A model generated the notes under the pieces. The model was not told the DNA's origin. It searched no databases and was given only the letters and a program-made list of their open reading frames with translations. Both the position numbers and the translations under genes were made by a program. Positions 15,862 to 28,354 of a stretch of DNA of 64,000 nucleotides are shown here, in pieces (the first letter of the stretch is position 1; each line of letters starts with the position of its first letter). Origin of the DNA: Mycteria americana (taxonomy: Eukaryota; Chordata; Aves; Ciconiiformes; Ciconiidae); NCBI RefSeq assembly GCF_035582795.1, contig NC_134379.1, forward strand, positions 1,426,001 to 1,490,000, written 5' to 3'.

Positions 15862-16405
15862 ATCTTTGTTGTGGTTTAACCCGGCAGGCAGCTAAGCACC
15901 ACACAGCCGTTCGCTCACTTCCCCCTTCAGTGGGATGGGGGAGAGAATTGGGGAGAAAAAAGTAAAATTCAGGGGTTGAGATAAAGACAATTTAATAGCG
16001 TAGAAAAGGAAGGGAAAATAATAATAATGATAAAAGAATATACAAAATCAGTGATGCACAATGCAATTGCTCACCACCTGCTGACCAACGCCCAGCCGGT
16101 CTCCAAGCAGTGGTTGCCACCCTCTGGCCAACTCTCCCCAGTTTCTATACTGAGCGTGATGTCGTATGGTATGGAATAGCCATTTGGCCAGTTTGGGTCA
16201 GCTGTCCTGGCTGTGTCCTCTCCCAGCTTCTTGCTGGCAGGGCATGGGAAGCTGAAAAGTCCCTGACTAGTATAAGCACTACTTAGCAACAACTAAAACA
16301 TCAGTGTGCTATCAACATTATTCTCATACTAAATCCAAAACACAGCACTATACCAGCTACTAGGAAGAAAATTAACCCTATCCCAGACGAAACCAGGAGA
16401 ATCTT
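15862..16405 (-). mobile_element. Second solo LTR of the same family, with target-site duplication
   Basis: The LTR body is 15867-16400 (534 bp) and aligns along its length with the LTR at 763-1330: the shared purine-rich 5' block, 'gttgagataaagaca', 'gggaagctgaaaagtcc' and the end block. The flanking duplication ATCTT is exact at 15862-15866 and 16401-16405. The terminal bases have drifted (ends AGA on the plus strand where the first copy has ACA). The CRE of the first copy is degraded here to TGATGTCG. Orientation is minus; no internal viral genes are present. Confidence 0.9.
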
Positions 16406-16411
16406 TTACTT

Positions 16412-16876
16412 CTAGAATATTGTGTCTAGTTTGGGCCTCCAATACAAGAAGAGCGAGTTCAGTGGAGGGCCACCGAGATGATCAGGGCTGGGGCACATGC
16501 CTCATGAGAAGAGGCTGAAGGAACCGGGCTTGTTCAGCCTGGAGAAGACCCAGGAGACCTAATTGCAGCCTTCCAGTGACATTAAGGAAATGGAGCCAGC
16601 AGTGGTGCATGGTGAGAAGATGAGAAGCAATGGGCAGGAGCTGAAATAAGTCCAGACTGGGTATAAGGAGAAACTTTTTCCCTGTGATGACAGTCTAGCA
16701 GTAGAGTAGGTTGCACAGATATGTTGTGCAGTCTCCTTCCTTGGAAGTTTTCAAGACCAGGCTGGATCAAGCCCTGAGCAACCTGGTGTGACCTCATAGC
16801 TGACCCTGCTTTGAGCAGGAGGTTGGACTAGATGAATTGCTGAGGTCCCTTCCAACCTGCGTTCTCCTATAACCCT
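16412..16876 (+). mobile_element. CR1 3'-end fragment
   Basis: A short, older CR1 remnant that matches the last part of the element at 8418-10882: the 'gttcagcctggagaag' block near 16529, the 'caagaccaggctggatcaagccctgagcaacctg' region near 16752 and the terminal 'ggtcccttccaacc' at about 16843. The frame is broken throughout. It starts just after the solo LTR, but I see no CR1 sequence on the far side of that LTR, so the adjacency is not a proven nested insertion. Confidence 0.85.
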
Positions 16877-19800
16877 GTGCATGATGTAAGTTTCCTTACT
16901 GACTTTTATTTCACTTATGGGAGTTGTTTGAGGCATATTCCATAAATGCCAGCACTATTCAGTGTACCATGTTTCAGCAACTGCCTAAAGTTCACCTACA
17001 TGTTGGTTTTGCTTGCTAGGCTGTTCCAAATGGGGAAACAGTTGTTTTACTCAGTGGTGGAGAATTAGACAGAGCATGTGTGAACATATTCCTAAAAGAT
17101 ACCTTTTGTATGTAACAAAGAGACAAAGCATCAAGGACACAAGTAAGCATCATGTTTTAACAGCACTGCCTGAATAGGAGTTTGCAAGTTCAAGACTGCT
17201 TGCCTCCTGCTGACTGACAATTTAGGGTGAAGGTTTCTCTGATTCATATAATCATTGGATGATCAACAAACAAATGAAAAAAACATAGAAGATGTAGTGA
17301 GAAGATACATTCAGACTGAAGTCTTTAAGATTTGTGATAAGAGAGAAAATTTCCTAAATTAGTCCAAAGATTTACTCCATGAATTGGAACTGGCAGCAGA
17401 TCGGCAGAAGCTTGCTTTCTGGTATGCTCAACAGAGGCTAACAGGGTAAATTGTCTGTGTTTCAATGTATAAGTATTTAGCTGGACTTGCATCTCAAAAT
17501 CAATGAAACCGACTAAAAATACTGTGAAGATGCTGAAGAATGTGCTATGGAAATTGTCTTTTTTGGTAGGGGAAGGTAGATAGTTGCTAGTAAAGGAGTT
17601 GTAAGCACATTACCACAAACCCTCTAGCACTAGCCTTTTTTCCGAACGCTAACAGAAGGAAGGTAATTTTACTCTCACCGAAAGTGTTGAAAATGTGATG
17701 TAATTTTCACAGACATTTGAAGTTGTGTAGGCTTAGGCAAGACTGGCCTAACTGTAGTGCTTTACAAGAAGTCATTAAAAACAACTTCAGAAGTAAAAAG
17801 GCTCATAAAGATAAAGCAGAGCCATAAAATTGGCTGAAAAAACACCTGTCTCCATCCAGGAAACAATGGAAAGCAGCTGAACTTACTATGATTTTGTGTA
17901 GGCTAAGCTATGCTGACTGGAGTTTGATGCTTGAGCGTGCAGCAAAAAAAATTGAGTAGGTAAAGGCTGGTATAAAGGAAAAGTTAGAGGCTTATAGGTC
18001 AGCAATAAAGATAAGCGTGTGAGTTTTATTGAAATTGTTTCAACAGTGCTATATGTTTCAATAACAAACAAAGGAGTGGACAGAGAAATCTTGTAGTTAG
18101 GGATGGCAAATTATTTTTGCTTTCTGGCAGAGAGGTCTCGTGTACTGTATTTAGCAGGTGAGAGACTGATGTGAGGGGAAATGAACTCATTAACTAGGTG
18201 TACTTCTGTTGCAGGTAGTAGTGGGAGGGAACACTTTTTATTTACTGAGGGCCTGAGGCAAGACGACTTCACTACTAATTCTAATTAGGAAAAAAAGGAC
18301 AGATTCCATATGGACTAAAAAATTTAAATTTAGAAGCTGTATAAAACACCCCCATCTCCTTTTCCAAACCCAAGTATACCGGTTTCTATCAATTTTTTCA
18401 CACTGGCTCTTAGTAATAGTAAATATTGGTAAATATATCTGGATCCAGAGAATCAAAGAAAATCTTCTGTTCCAGAAAGTAGTAGACAGATAGGGGTTTT
18501 TTCTTAATTTTGTTTTCTTTTTTTTGGTGTCATACAACTGACATTTGAGATGCTTGTGTAATGAATGCCTCTCTCACCAGGGTTTATGTGGAGGTTATAT
18601 CACGGTTCAGGGTAGACTGTCACAAAAACGAAGACATTTTTAAAACACTTCTGATAAATTTAAGTCTGTCAAACCAGGTTGACCCAAAGAAATATGCATG
18701 GTTACAAAAAGGAGTGCTTTGCATTGCACAGGCAATCTGCGAGGATGGATTGTCAACTACTATAAAATGAGGCTGTGCAGAGCTGGTCTCAGACCAGCTA
18801 TTTCCAGATCTGACGTTTTCCAGAATATTGCTTCACTAGAGAAGGCTTATTTGTGGGCTTAGCAATAGTGCAAAGCTACAGTCAGGGTAGGTACAAAAGG
18901 CTGATTAGTAATGTGGTCAGCAGAATGAGATTTAGCATCTCTAGATGCGGGAAATGTGCCTGTGGCTGTTTCCTTCTTGATCTACCTGTGCATTTAATCC
19001 CTTTTCTTACCAAACAGATAAGCAGGCTGGGACAGTATTGACATAGAAATACTAGGCAGTTTTTGAGATAAGTTCCCTGCTGGTCGTTCAGAAGAAATCA
19101 ATTAGGGAGAGAAAGATTCCAGAGCCTTGGGTAGAAGTATGACTTGATAGAAAGAAAGAAAGACATGGTAAATACGCAGATCAGGTAGCTTGAAATAGTT
19201 TCTTTTTATTTGATGTGGACTACTTAGTGGAGCCATTTTAAGATTTTTTTGAGCAAATGACCAAGATGCCCAGTGATTCTTTCTCAGTGCTCCAGCAGTT
19301 GCAACTGCTGCAAACACTGTAAAGAGTTCAGCAGGAGGGTGCCCTCTGTTTTGATAATGAGTTAGTCATGTCTTGTGAATTCATTTTAGCATTCTTCAGC
19401 CAATCAACATCACAGACTTTTTATGGAAGGAAAATGTCTCACAATTGCTTCATAAAGAGAGCATGTGGTTCAGTGGCATAAATAAGGAGGCAGTACACTT
19501 TCAGAAGGCAAAATGATTTATGAGTATGCTCTTATTTTCTCCTGATTTTGTTCCCTTCAAATTCAGCTTCATGATTGTCCCTCAGTGAGTAAATACAGAA
19601 CTGGATGATGATCCATCCTTCTCTGGATATCAGAATTGGTCCATGTTCTTCAGAGCCAGAATTTTCAGACTGGGATGCAGTACGACAGTGAATGCAAACA
19701 CTTGCTTTGGGAATGAAATTCAACCAATGTCTGAACTTGTGCCTAAGACTGATTTCCGTTGACCCAACTCAAAGAAATGATGGTCAGTATCTTTTCAAAA

Positions 19801-22800
19801 TATGCACAGCAGCACACAGTATTAACACGCCAGTCAGGAAGGCACTCAAATACAGAGATAAGTAGGGTGAGAAATTGAGAAGAATGAGAAACACAGTCTC
19901 TGGGTGCAGTACAGGAGGACAAGGAAAATTTTACAGTTCTACACATCAGAGGTTTTGTGGGAAAGGCAGACAGGAGGATTAGTGATGTTTTAGCAGAGAA
20001 AATATGCTTTTCAGTTGGTGAGAGCTCCAGAGGTAAAGACCTCAGCACAGTCCCAAAAAGAAAGAGAAAAAGAAATAGCCGTGAACGTTGTCATTGCCTA
20101 CGCTCACAGTGAGTCTAGAGTAACCAAGGGAATGATAACAGAAAGATCATACCATGACGAGAACAAGGGACTTGAAAGCATGTTTTCTGATTACTTCCTG
20201 ATATGGGTAAGATCATGAATAATTTTCTAATGATTTAACTTCCTATTTCCTTAATCCAGAATGGAGCACAGTTGCTTCTGTTTGCATCTAAGCTTATCCT
20301 GAGTGTATATTACGTATTTTGGTATTAAGAAAAAATGTGATTTTCATTATTATAATGTTATGCCTATGTGCTTCCAAAACAGAATATGGCAGAAATAGAC
20401 TGCATTACGTGCAAACTTCAGGCTCTGGGGATTTTGGTGGACTTCCAAATAGACTTAACAGTAACCTTTTTCAGAACTCATTAAACTCTGAAGAAAGAGT
20501 CTCTGTTCATATGTCGTGCAAAGCATGGACTGTATTTTGTAATTATACTAAGTCTAATGTAAACATGTGAAATCAGTCATTTAGGAGAAAGTTATGTAAA
20601 AGGTAAGAAACAAACCCCCCACATTTCTGAAACCAGTGGTGGAACACTGGGTTAAGAGCCCTCGTCATTGCCCAGACTGACTTTAAACATTTGTTTGGTG
20701 TGAATTGCAGGTAAGTTTTCAAGTCCTGATAAGCTGAAGAACGTGATCCACCCTCCATGATAACAGAGGCTTCCAACCCCACTGAAGGATTTTATAGAGT
20801 GGCTAAATCAACCTCCAGAACTGTATCACTCTCTATTCAACTTCACAGTTGTTGGAGCAGTTTCAATGGAAGTGCATTGTTTTAATGATATTTCTAGCAT
20901 ATTCCCATGAGAAATAATACAACAATGTATGTTGTAGGCTGTATGTTCCTTCACATTGTGGCTAGGGACTGTGCAGTGAGATCAAAATTTTGTATATGTT
21001 TTAGTAATATTTTAATGTCTTCGGATGAAAACCAGCACAGAAATGCAGAATGCAGTTATACCATATAAAAATAGTCCTCGTTATATCTTAGGCTGAATTT
21101 TAGCTTCTGTTCCCTTTTGGTTAAGGTATTTTTAACTTTCAGAACTTAAGTTAGTTTTACACTTCAATATTCTGTTCTTCATTTCAGCACAGAAATTTAT
21201 GGATTGTTTTTTGAAAACCAGTATCTTGTATTGATCTTGAAAACCTTAAATCTCTTGTATTATCTGACCTTGATTAGAAATTCTGAATCCTACTGACATC
21301 AACCAGTGCTCTGTTACTGAAATTGGAGTTTCTGCATCAAGACCATGCTTTTACTAAATGAGAACACATTTGCAACTCTGTAGTTCACTGTTATTTCTCA
21401 AGCAAAAAAATCTTTTTGCACATGGTAATCTTAATGCCATCTTTCTTTATATTCAGCCGTGACAAGTATGTATTGCAGGACCAGAGATGACAGGCCCTGT
21501 TCTATACATTTTCCCTATCCACGTGCCAGCTTTTCCTTCTGCTCCAGACAGTGACATCTTCAATAGGCTAGATATAATGAAATTATGTCAAGGAGTGTAG
21601 GGCACGCAGCCCAGCAGACAGCCACACACAGGTTTTTATGCCCAGTCAACTGCCAATTGCTATTTTAATTTTTGCTTTAATCTGCTAGTAGCTAGCCTTT
21701 ACTGCTGCAGCTGTGGCTGAGGATCCTGCGAGGGAGTCACTACGTTTCAGAAGTCACTTCTGCTTGAGACAACATGCACTCAGGCACAAAGAAATCTGGT
21801 TATTGGTTGTCTCATTGCTCTGCCCCTCCTTCACTTCCTTGTCGATGTTTGTAATATGAACACATGGGAATTTTGAAAAGGGTGGCTGATGAGGGGATTT
21901 TGTAATTACTGCATTTCTGAATTTGGCCTAACTCTTACAACTGGCAGACAGGAAGGGATGGGTTTACTGGCACAGCACTGTAAATGTAACGCTCTCCTTA
22001 GCTTTCATTTTCACCCTCAGATGTTCACATCGTGAAATTTTCCACTCTGCCCTGTCATCATTTGACATGCAGTCTTACACTGCCTAGATCAGGAGATGGC
22101 AAAGGACACATTACACTTTTCACCCTGAACTGCTGCTTTTAATATACCTTAAATCTGCAGAAACTAAAAAGGAGTCCAGACAGCAGATTTGGGATCCTAC
22201 TTGTATTTGTGTATTTTAAAGTGCCTAGGCCTGAGTCTTTTATTTTGCTTTTGATAGAAAGTTGTTATTCCCACCTTATAAAGAACATTTCAAACTAATG
22301 AAGAAGCCAAGTGAAGAAGATGCTACAGTTAATGGTAAAGACATTAAAATCCTTAAAGGTACAGTAAGCAATCAAAACGCTAGACCAAAGAAACAGTTTT
22401 GCCATCTTGCAAAGTTTGAGGGAATTATTCAGACCAAACAAATTTTCTTTGGAAAACAAAAAAGCAAACCAATGTAAAAGATGATTAACAGTAGTCAATA
22501 TGAGGAGATATTTGGGAACACCTTTTTTAACAGTAGTTATTGGTGTTATTAATTGTATCTTTCTTGGTCAGAAACTACCAGGAGCTTCCAATAAAAACAG
22601 TGAATCTATTGAGGTTCCAGAGCATAAAGGCAGGAAGAATTGGTGAGAAGCTCTATTGTTTCATTGTGTAAATCTTCATTTTAAGACATACAGTGTCTGG
22701 GAGTCAGCTTGCATGGACCAGCTTTTTTTGTGTGTTTAAGAGTGGAACGTCATAAGGAAAGAAAGTGCCCTTAGAATTATTTTTACTTTTTTTTCACCTT

Positions 22801-25800
22801 CTAAATTAAATGTAGCAAACTGATAAAGTTGAAAAAGTACAGCGAGGCTTTCCTGTGGCTCAGTGCCCCATCGTACCAGGCATTGGACACAGCACAGACA
22901 ATACTTGTCTTAAAAGAACTTTTTAAGTATGTAATACACGCTAAAGTGTTGCCAAGGAAATTAAATCTCTTCTAGTTAAATGATAGGAAGCTGGAAAACG
23001 TGAATGAAGTCTCATAGCTAGTGGAGAAAACAGCACTTCAGCCCAGAAGAGGGACCGAAAGTGAATGAATGTTCTTAATGGACCAAATGAGTCACGTTAG
23101 TTGTACCACAAAGTGGTCATGTGTGAAAGAAGTAGTAAGCATTTTACTGAAAAGCATGAGTCCGTTTCCATGATGTAAATGGTCTTTTGTGATCTGACTC
23201 CATTTTGACTGGTTGTCTGAGTCTTTGGTGTTTCATCCTAGGTTACTAGGCAGCTTTTTTGCCATGAGTCCTGCCCCTCATACTGACTTGTAAAGTCAAT
23301 TGTCTTCTGGTGGTTCAAAAATATCTTAGTTACTGCTGGTCTTGCTGATGGGGCAGGGAGACGGACCAGGTACCATGTGGGGGTCCTTTCCAATCCTTTT
23401 TTAATGATTATGTGTTACTGGTACTCTAAGGGCCAAATTTCCTGTTCAGCCAGTGAAGTTAATCAAATGGGGTAAAGCAGGAAGCAGAGTATGTTTCCTC
23501 AGGAAAAGGACATGCATAAAGAATGGAGCCATCAGTTTGTAAATGCAAGTAGAGTACTTCAGCCTTATCACAGGAGGAGCATGTGAAGTCTTAACAAATC
23601 TTCTAAGATGCCAAGTGTTTTTAGGTGCCTGCAATGTTATATTTCAAATTTGTAATGTCGTATGCAATATTTCTGAAAGGTTATCATGGCGATATCTCAA
23701 ATAGTTAGAAAATAGTTAGATTAGTTAGGAAAAGGGAGTTGGAAAAAAATCACTAGTAATTTATGAAAAGTTGGGACAGTTGAACATCATCTCTTTAGGG
23801 TTACATGAATTTAGGAAAACCAGCCCTTGTTATCATCAGCTTTGCCTCAATGTAATAGTTCTTTGAAGACTCAAGGTGTCCTGATGTCAGAGGAGCAATC
23901 TTACAAACAGAGCTTGTTTTTTAAATGTTTTTAAGAATATAACTTCTTGAGCTGATGCAGAATATTGCAGTCAGACAAAGAATGTGACTTGATTTGAATG
24001 AAATTGCAGAAAGCTTATGTTGAGGCTACAGAAACAAACCAAAATTTAACTCAAAATGACAGCGTGGTCAGAATGCCATTGAATAGGTCAAACATTCAGC
24101 TCTGAAAGGGCACCTCTTTCATCAAAGTTAAGGCAAGAAAGGCAACTAGTTCTTGCATTTTCATATGGCAGAGAATTGGCTGTGCAAAAATAGGAAATAT
24201 GTGTGGAACTGGGTTTCTGAGGGAGGAACTTTCCAAGCAGTGTAGAATATTTGTAGGACGAGTGCACAGTGAGCTTGTTTAGTTAATCTCTGACTCCACC
24301 TAAGAAATGAATGGTGGTCTCTTGTTCTTGTTATACAGAGGGAGTTTTATTATTGATTTTGGTGAGTAAAAGGGCAGGTCCATTTGAACACCTGGAGTGA
24401 TTAAGCAGTTCCCTGAATGGCTGTACCTTGGCCAATCCTTTAAACAATTCTCATGAGGAAAGAAGATGTTTCTCCTCCTCTGGTCATTCCAAATCTGATT
24501 TTTCATATCCAATCCCTACATAGCCTTTCCTTGATTTCAGCAGTCTCCAAGCACAGGGTAATAAGGAGGCTGAATAATAAAAGCTTAGAAACCATTGGAC
24601 ATAATTGAATTCACTTAAATTTCTACTAAGATATGTTCTTTTTTACAGTAATAGACGTTAAGATTCCCCGTGTTCTGTAGAAAAGAGAGGTCAGATTCAA
24701 TAAGGAAGGGAAGGATGCAAATAGAATTTTTAAACCCTGGCAAAACAGCAGTTGCGAAGAAGAGTGTAACCTTGTTCTTTGAACTCTGAAGTTTTCTTTT
24801 GGTTCAAGCACCTTTAATTTGACCCTTGAGATATATTGAGTTGTATTCACACTCAAGCAATTACAACTGTCTGTGTGGTTTGGGAAGAGCTGACATGGAT
24901 CAGAAGCAAGGTAGAAATTTGTGGCATGGCATTGGGTCACACAGCTCACACATTCTTTCTGCCTGCTGATTAGATGTCTGGAATATTTTAAACAAAGGGA
25001 TGTCAAGTGATAATTCCGGTGAGAGGAAGGGCATCACGTAAAAAAAAAAATAAATCTGAGTGTGAACATTCATGAGCAGTGAATGCAAAGAAGCATGGGC
25101 TTGATACAGTCAAGCAGATGAATGCTCAAACTACAGAAAACTCAGATCTATTTTTCAAGGATTCCTCTCTAGCAACACTGGATGGGATATATATAGGTGT
25201 ATTCATGCATGAACACATGTACACATAACTTGGTTTACCTCTCAAGTGCTTTACACAAGTGCTTCATATTCATTTTTAAATAGAGAAACCAGACAGAAAA
25301 AAGAAAATGCCTTGCCCAAGCTTGTCCAGTAAAAATGTGACAGTTGAAAAGAGAACAGGCGTTTCCTTGTTTCTTGTGCAGCCTTACGCCTTATTTCTGT
25401 AGATCTTTGATCAGCACCTGTAAATGTTTCTCTGGTTGTCATTGTAATGATTTTGACCTTGTATTAGTCAGCAGATAAAATAATTGTCTTTAATCTGAAA
25501 ACAGTTCTAAACAGTTTCCTTAAAATAGTCATACATAATATCAACGAACAAGTAACTCGGGCCAAAATCCTTGAGAGTGTTTTGGCGTACCACAGCCTTT
25601 CTGAGTCTGCAGTTGCCCAGCAGCACTTTGTACTGCATGCCACCGTTGGCTCCGGGAGTGCTTGCGGCTTTCAGACAGCAGGCAGAAACCTGATCTTGTA
25701 ATATGTAAATGACTGCATGTTGTCTAAAATTGAAAATCAGCTCAATAATCCCATCTTCATCATTCAGCTGTCTTTCTGGTATTCACACATACAACACGGT

Positions 25801-26380
25801 GCAAATAGTTTATACTTCAGGGAGTTGCAGTTTCCTTTCAGTTTTTCTAGCACGTTGGAAAAGCACAAAGGGACAAACCTCACAGGCAGCAGCAGACAGA
25901 ATTGGAAGCTCTGGAGAGGAAGAAATTCTGCAAATACTCTGTTGAGAAAGATCCTTTAAAACTTGATCAAAAATCAGGAAGCAATATATTTATGGTAAAC
26001 TTAAAATACTTGTCCTTAGTTACAATCACCTGTTTAAATGCTTTACTGGTCCATATCCTAAAGCTCTATCGTTCTGTAAAAGTTCTCTTGAAGTTGCTTA
26101 CTCTCTTTCTGCAGCTGCTAGTTTAATGTATAGGAGAATGGCCATCCAGTGATAAAATCTGTAAGAGTTCTTTCAGGATTTTTTAAATTTATTTTAACAT
26201 TGCCTGCAAGGTTGCAAAAACTGTTCCATGTGATACGCTGTCCTTATCACTGAACACTTACAGAAATCGAGGTTATAGCACACTGTGCAGGAAGGAGGGG
26301 ATGCTCGTAACATCAGGAACTAGTCACTGCTTTCCCTCCTGTCATACACATTATGCAATACTGCAGCAGCACGTCAGCTA
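16877..26380. other. Intergenic spacer upstream of NOS2
   Basis: Mostly AT-rich unique DNA without recognisable exons or RNA genes. Distal NOS2 enhancers could lie here, but I could not identify any with confidence. A possible old CR1 tail near 23340-23415 is listed separately. Confidence 0.5.
23340..23415 (+). mobile_element. Possible relic of a CR1 3' end
   Basis: A short stretch with 'ggtcctttccaatcc' preceded by a GGACCAGGT-like block and followed by 'aatgatta'. It aligns loosely with the tail of the CR1 at 10811-10870. It is too short and diverged to be sure. Confidence 0.35.
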
Positions 26381-26417
26381 CGTGCCCTCCAGTTCCAAAA
26401 GCAATACAGGATGGTTT

Positions 26418-26490
26418 GGGATTCCCCTTTTGTCTGCTCCGTGTGTAGCCTTACTCTGCTATTTTGCATACATGGTCCTGGGGTATAAAA
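26418..26490 (+). promoter_or_regulatory. NOS2: NOS2 core promoter: NF-kB site, octamer and TATA box
   Basis: Three elements sit in 73 bp. GGGATTCCCC at 26418-26427 fits the NF-kB consensus GGGRNNYYCC. ATGCAAAA is present on the minus strand at 26462-26469. TATAAAA lies at 26484-26490. Transcription would start about 26510-26516. The order and spacing match the LPS-responsive proximal Nos2 promoter described in mouse, where an NF-kB site near -80 and an ATGCAAAA octamer near -60 precede the TATA box. This implies induction by TLR ligands through Rel proteins. The sites are read directly; their function is inferred by analogy. Confidence 0.8.
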
Positions 26491-26513
26491 TGCTTTTGCC
26501 TACCGGGAGGGAT

Positions 26514-26599
26514 ACAGAGCAGAAGAGATTAAAGGAAAGAAACTTTGGCAAAGACAACCATCTCCTAGCAGGTTTGGAAAAATCTCTCCCAAGAGCACG
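26514..26599 (+). other. NOS2: NOS2 exon 1 (non-coding)
   Basis: The exon starts about 30 bp after the TATA box (start estimated) and ends at a good donor, GCACG|GTAAGA, at 26599/26600. It has no ATG in frame with the protein. The next exon begins at the acceptor before 28286. A non-coding first exon with translation starting in exon 2 is the known arrangement of vertebrate NOS2. A GAAAGAAACT block near 26537 resembles part of an IRF/ISRE site but lacks the usual spacing. Confidence 0.65.
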
Positions 26600-26894
26600 G
26601 TAAGACAGCACTGTGTCTAAGTGTTCAGTTTGCCATTCATTTACTGCAGCTCACAAGTGAAGTAATTGTAGGGCAAACTGTATATTTCCGTATTAGGAGT
26701 AAAGCGTTGGAATCGGTCTCCTGCACTATTTCCAAGCTGTCTGGCTGCTCTGAAAACTTCATCCCCCTTTCTGCTGATTTAAAGGTTTGTGCATGTAACA
26801 GGTAATATTGTAAATGTTATTTAAAGAACCCGGTTGTGGAGAACGAAAAGCAAGCAAGTTTTTACTCTGAATGCCAGTGAATGGAAAATGGGAG

Positions 26895-27165
26895 CCTTCT
26901 CTCTTCTCTCTTTTTTCTTTTTAATTTTTTTTCTTCTTTTTTCTTTTTATTCTTCTTTTTATTTTTTCTTTTTTTTTTTTTTTAATTTTTTCTTTTTCTT
27001 CTTTTTTCTTTTTGTGTATTGTTTTTCTGTTTTGTTTTTATTTTTTCCTTTTTTTCCTCTCTTTCTCTTTTTCTTTCTCTTTCTCTTTTTCTTTCTTTCT
27101 TTCTTCCTTCCTTTCTTTTCTTTCTTTCTTTGTGTCTCCCTATCCTTTCCTTCTCTCTTTTTCCC
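26895..27165 (+). repeat. About 270-bp pyrimidine tract in NOS2 intron 1
   Basis: Almost uninterrupted T and C on the plus strand, grading from T-rich with TTCTT units into CTTT/CTTTT tetra- and pentanucleotide repeats, with only a few A and G. It begins about 300 bp after the exon 1 donor. The long open frames on both strands here are composition artefacts. Such homopurine-homopyrimidine tracts can form triplex DNA and are length-polymorphic. Confidence 0.9.
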
Positions 27166-28285
27166 AGGTAGTTTACAAAAATGTATGGGCACACTGCAGC
27201 ATTTTTTGTTGCAGAATAGTAATTTAGATTTGTTCCTATTTTGTAGCTGTAGAGAAATGCTTGTTACACACTATTTGTTTTACTTGGAGTAGCAGACAAG
27301 TCCTGACACCTTACAGTTTCTGCACAGATAGTCGAATGGATTTCTTTTCTTGTGTGATTTTACAGCAGACAGCATCTTGGGAGCCCAGCAATATAAATTT
27401 TACTTTTACTGAAAAAGCAATATAAATAACAAAATAATACATAATTTACATTAGGAATATGTAGCAATGTATATTTTCTTTCTTTATCTTTAATTTTTTG
27501 GAAACATCAGGTTTTGATTTCTGTTACGAACTAGATTCAAATGCTGAGGCTAATTCTGCTTTACCTAGCAATTTACTAGTTTGCTCTTTTTCTTCTGTCA
27601 CACCTTCCCTAGCGCAAAAACCCATTTTAGGATCAGAAATTAGCAGAAAACTTATGTTAAAACAAATAGTACTAAACTTGGTACATTCTTACATAAATGC
27701 TATATGTTACATTCAAATATGTGCTATGTCTATATATCTTACCAAATACAGAATTCAGAATCTCAGAATTCCATTTGTCTCTGGCAGATGAATACACTGC
27801 AAAACGTTTTGGTTCATTTACATACCAATTTTTTTTTTTCATTTCTATGTGAATAACACAGCAACATTTTACATCCCTTTTCCTAGCTAACACATAGTGA
27901 TGTGAATTAACAGAGCATTTAATAACACTTAACAAACTTTTGAAAAACACAGAACTTAAAAAAAACAAGTGTCAAGACGTGTTTTTCATAGAAGTAAAGC
28001 ATGCATGTGGTTTTCTTAGACACTGATATTTGCTGTTTCATGCAACTGGGGGACATTTGAAATTGTCTTGCCAATATTTTAGAGTTAGGCATGGCTGCAG
28101 CATTACATGGACAAAGAGAACTGTTAGTTTTAGTATCACTACTCTGAGAGTCAAGCAGTTTTCATTTTTAAAAACAAGATGTTAGTTAGATCAGATCAGT
28201 TAGTCTGGTGAGTTTCTGTGTAATTTTAAAGGGAGTTACCTTCTTAGTTAAAAACTGACCTTGTTGGGTTTTTTTCCCTCCTCAG

Positions 28286-28354
28286 AAGTGTTCCCACATC
28301 ACACAAAACAAGATTTCAGCACTGTGAACTAAAATCATAAATAAAGCATACAAA
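28286..28354 (+). other. NOS2: NOS2 exon 2, 5'UTR part
   Basis: The acceptor TTCCCTCCTCAG ends at 28285. 69 bp of leader precede the ATG at 28355, which has A at -3 (CAAAATGT). No upstream ATG is present in this leader. Confidence 0.8.

Noticed and set aside
26834..27292. Long Phe/Ser-rich open frame (152 codons) and its Lys/Arg-rich reverse
   Set aside because: It is the pyrimidine tract read in frame; only low-complexity translation, no domain.
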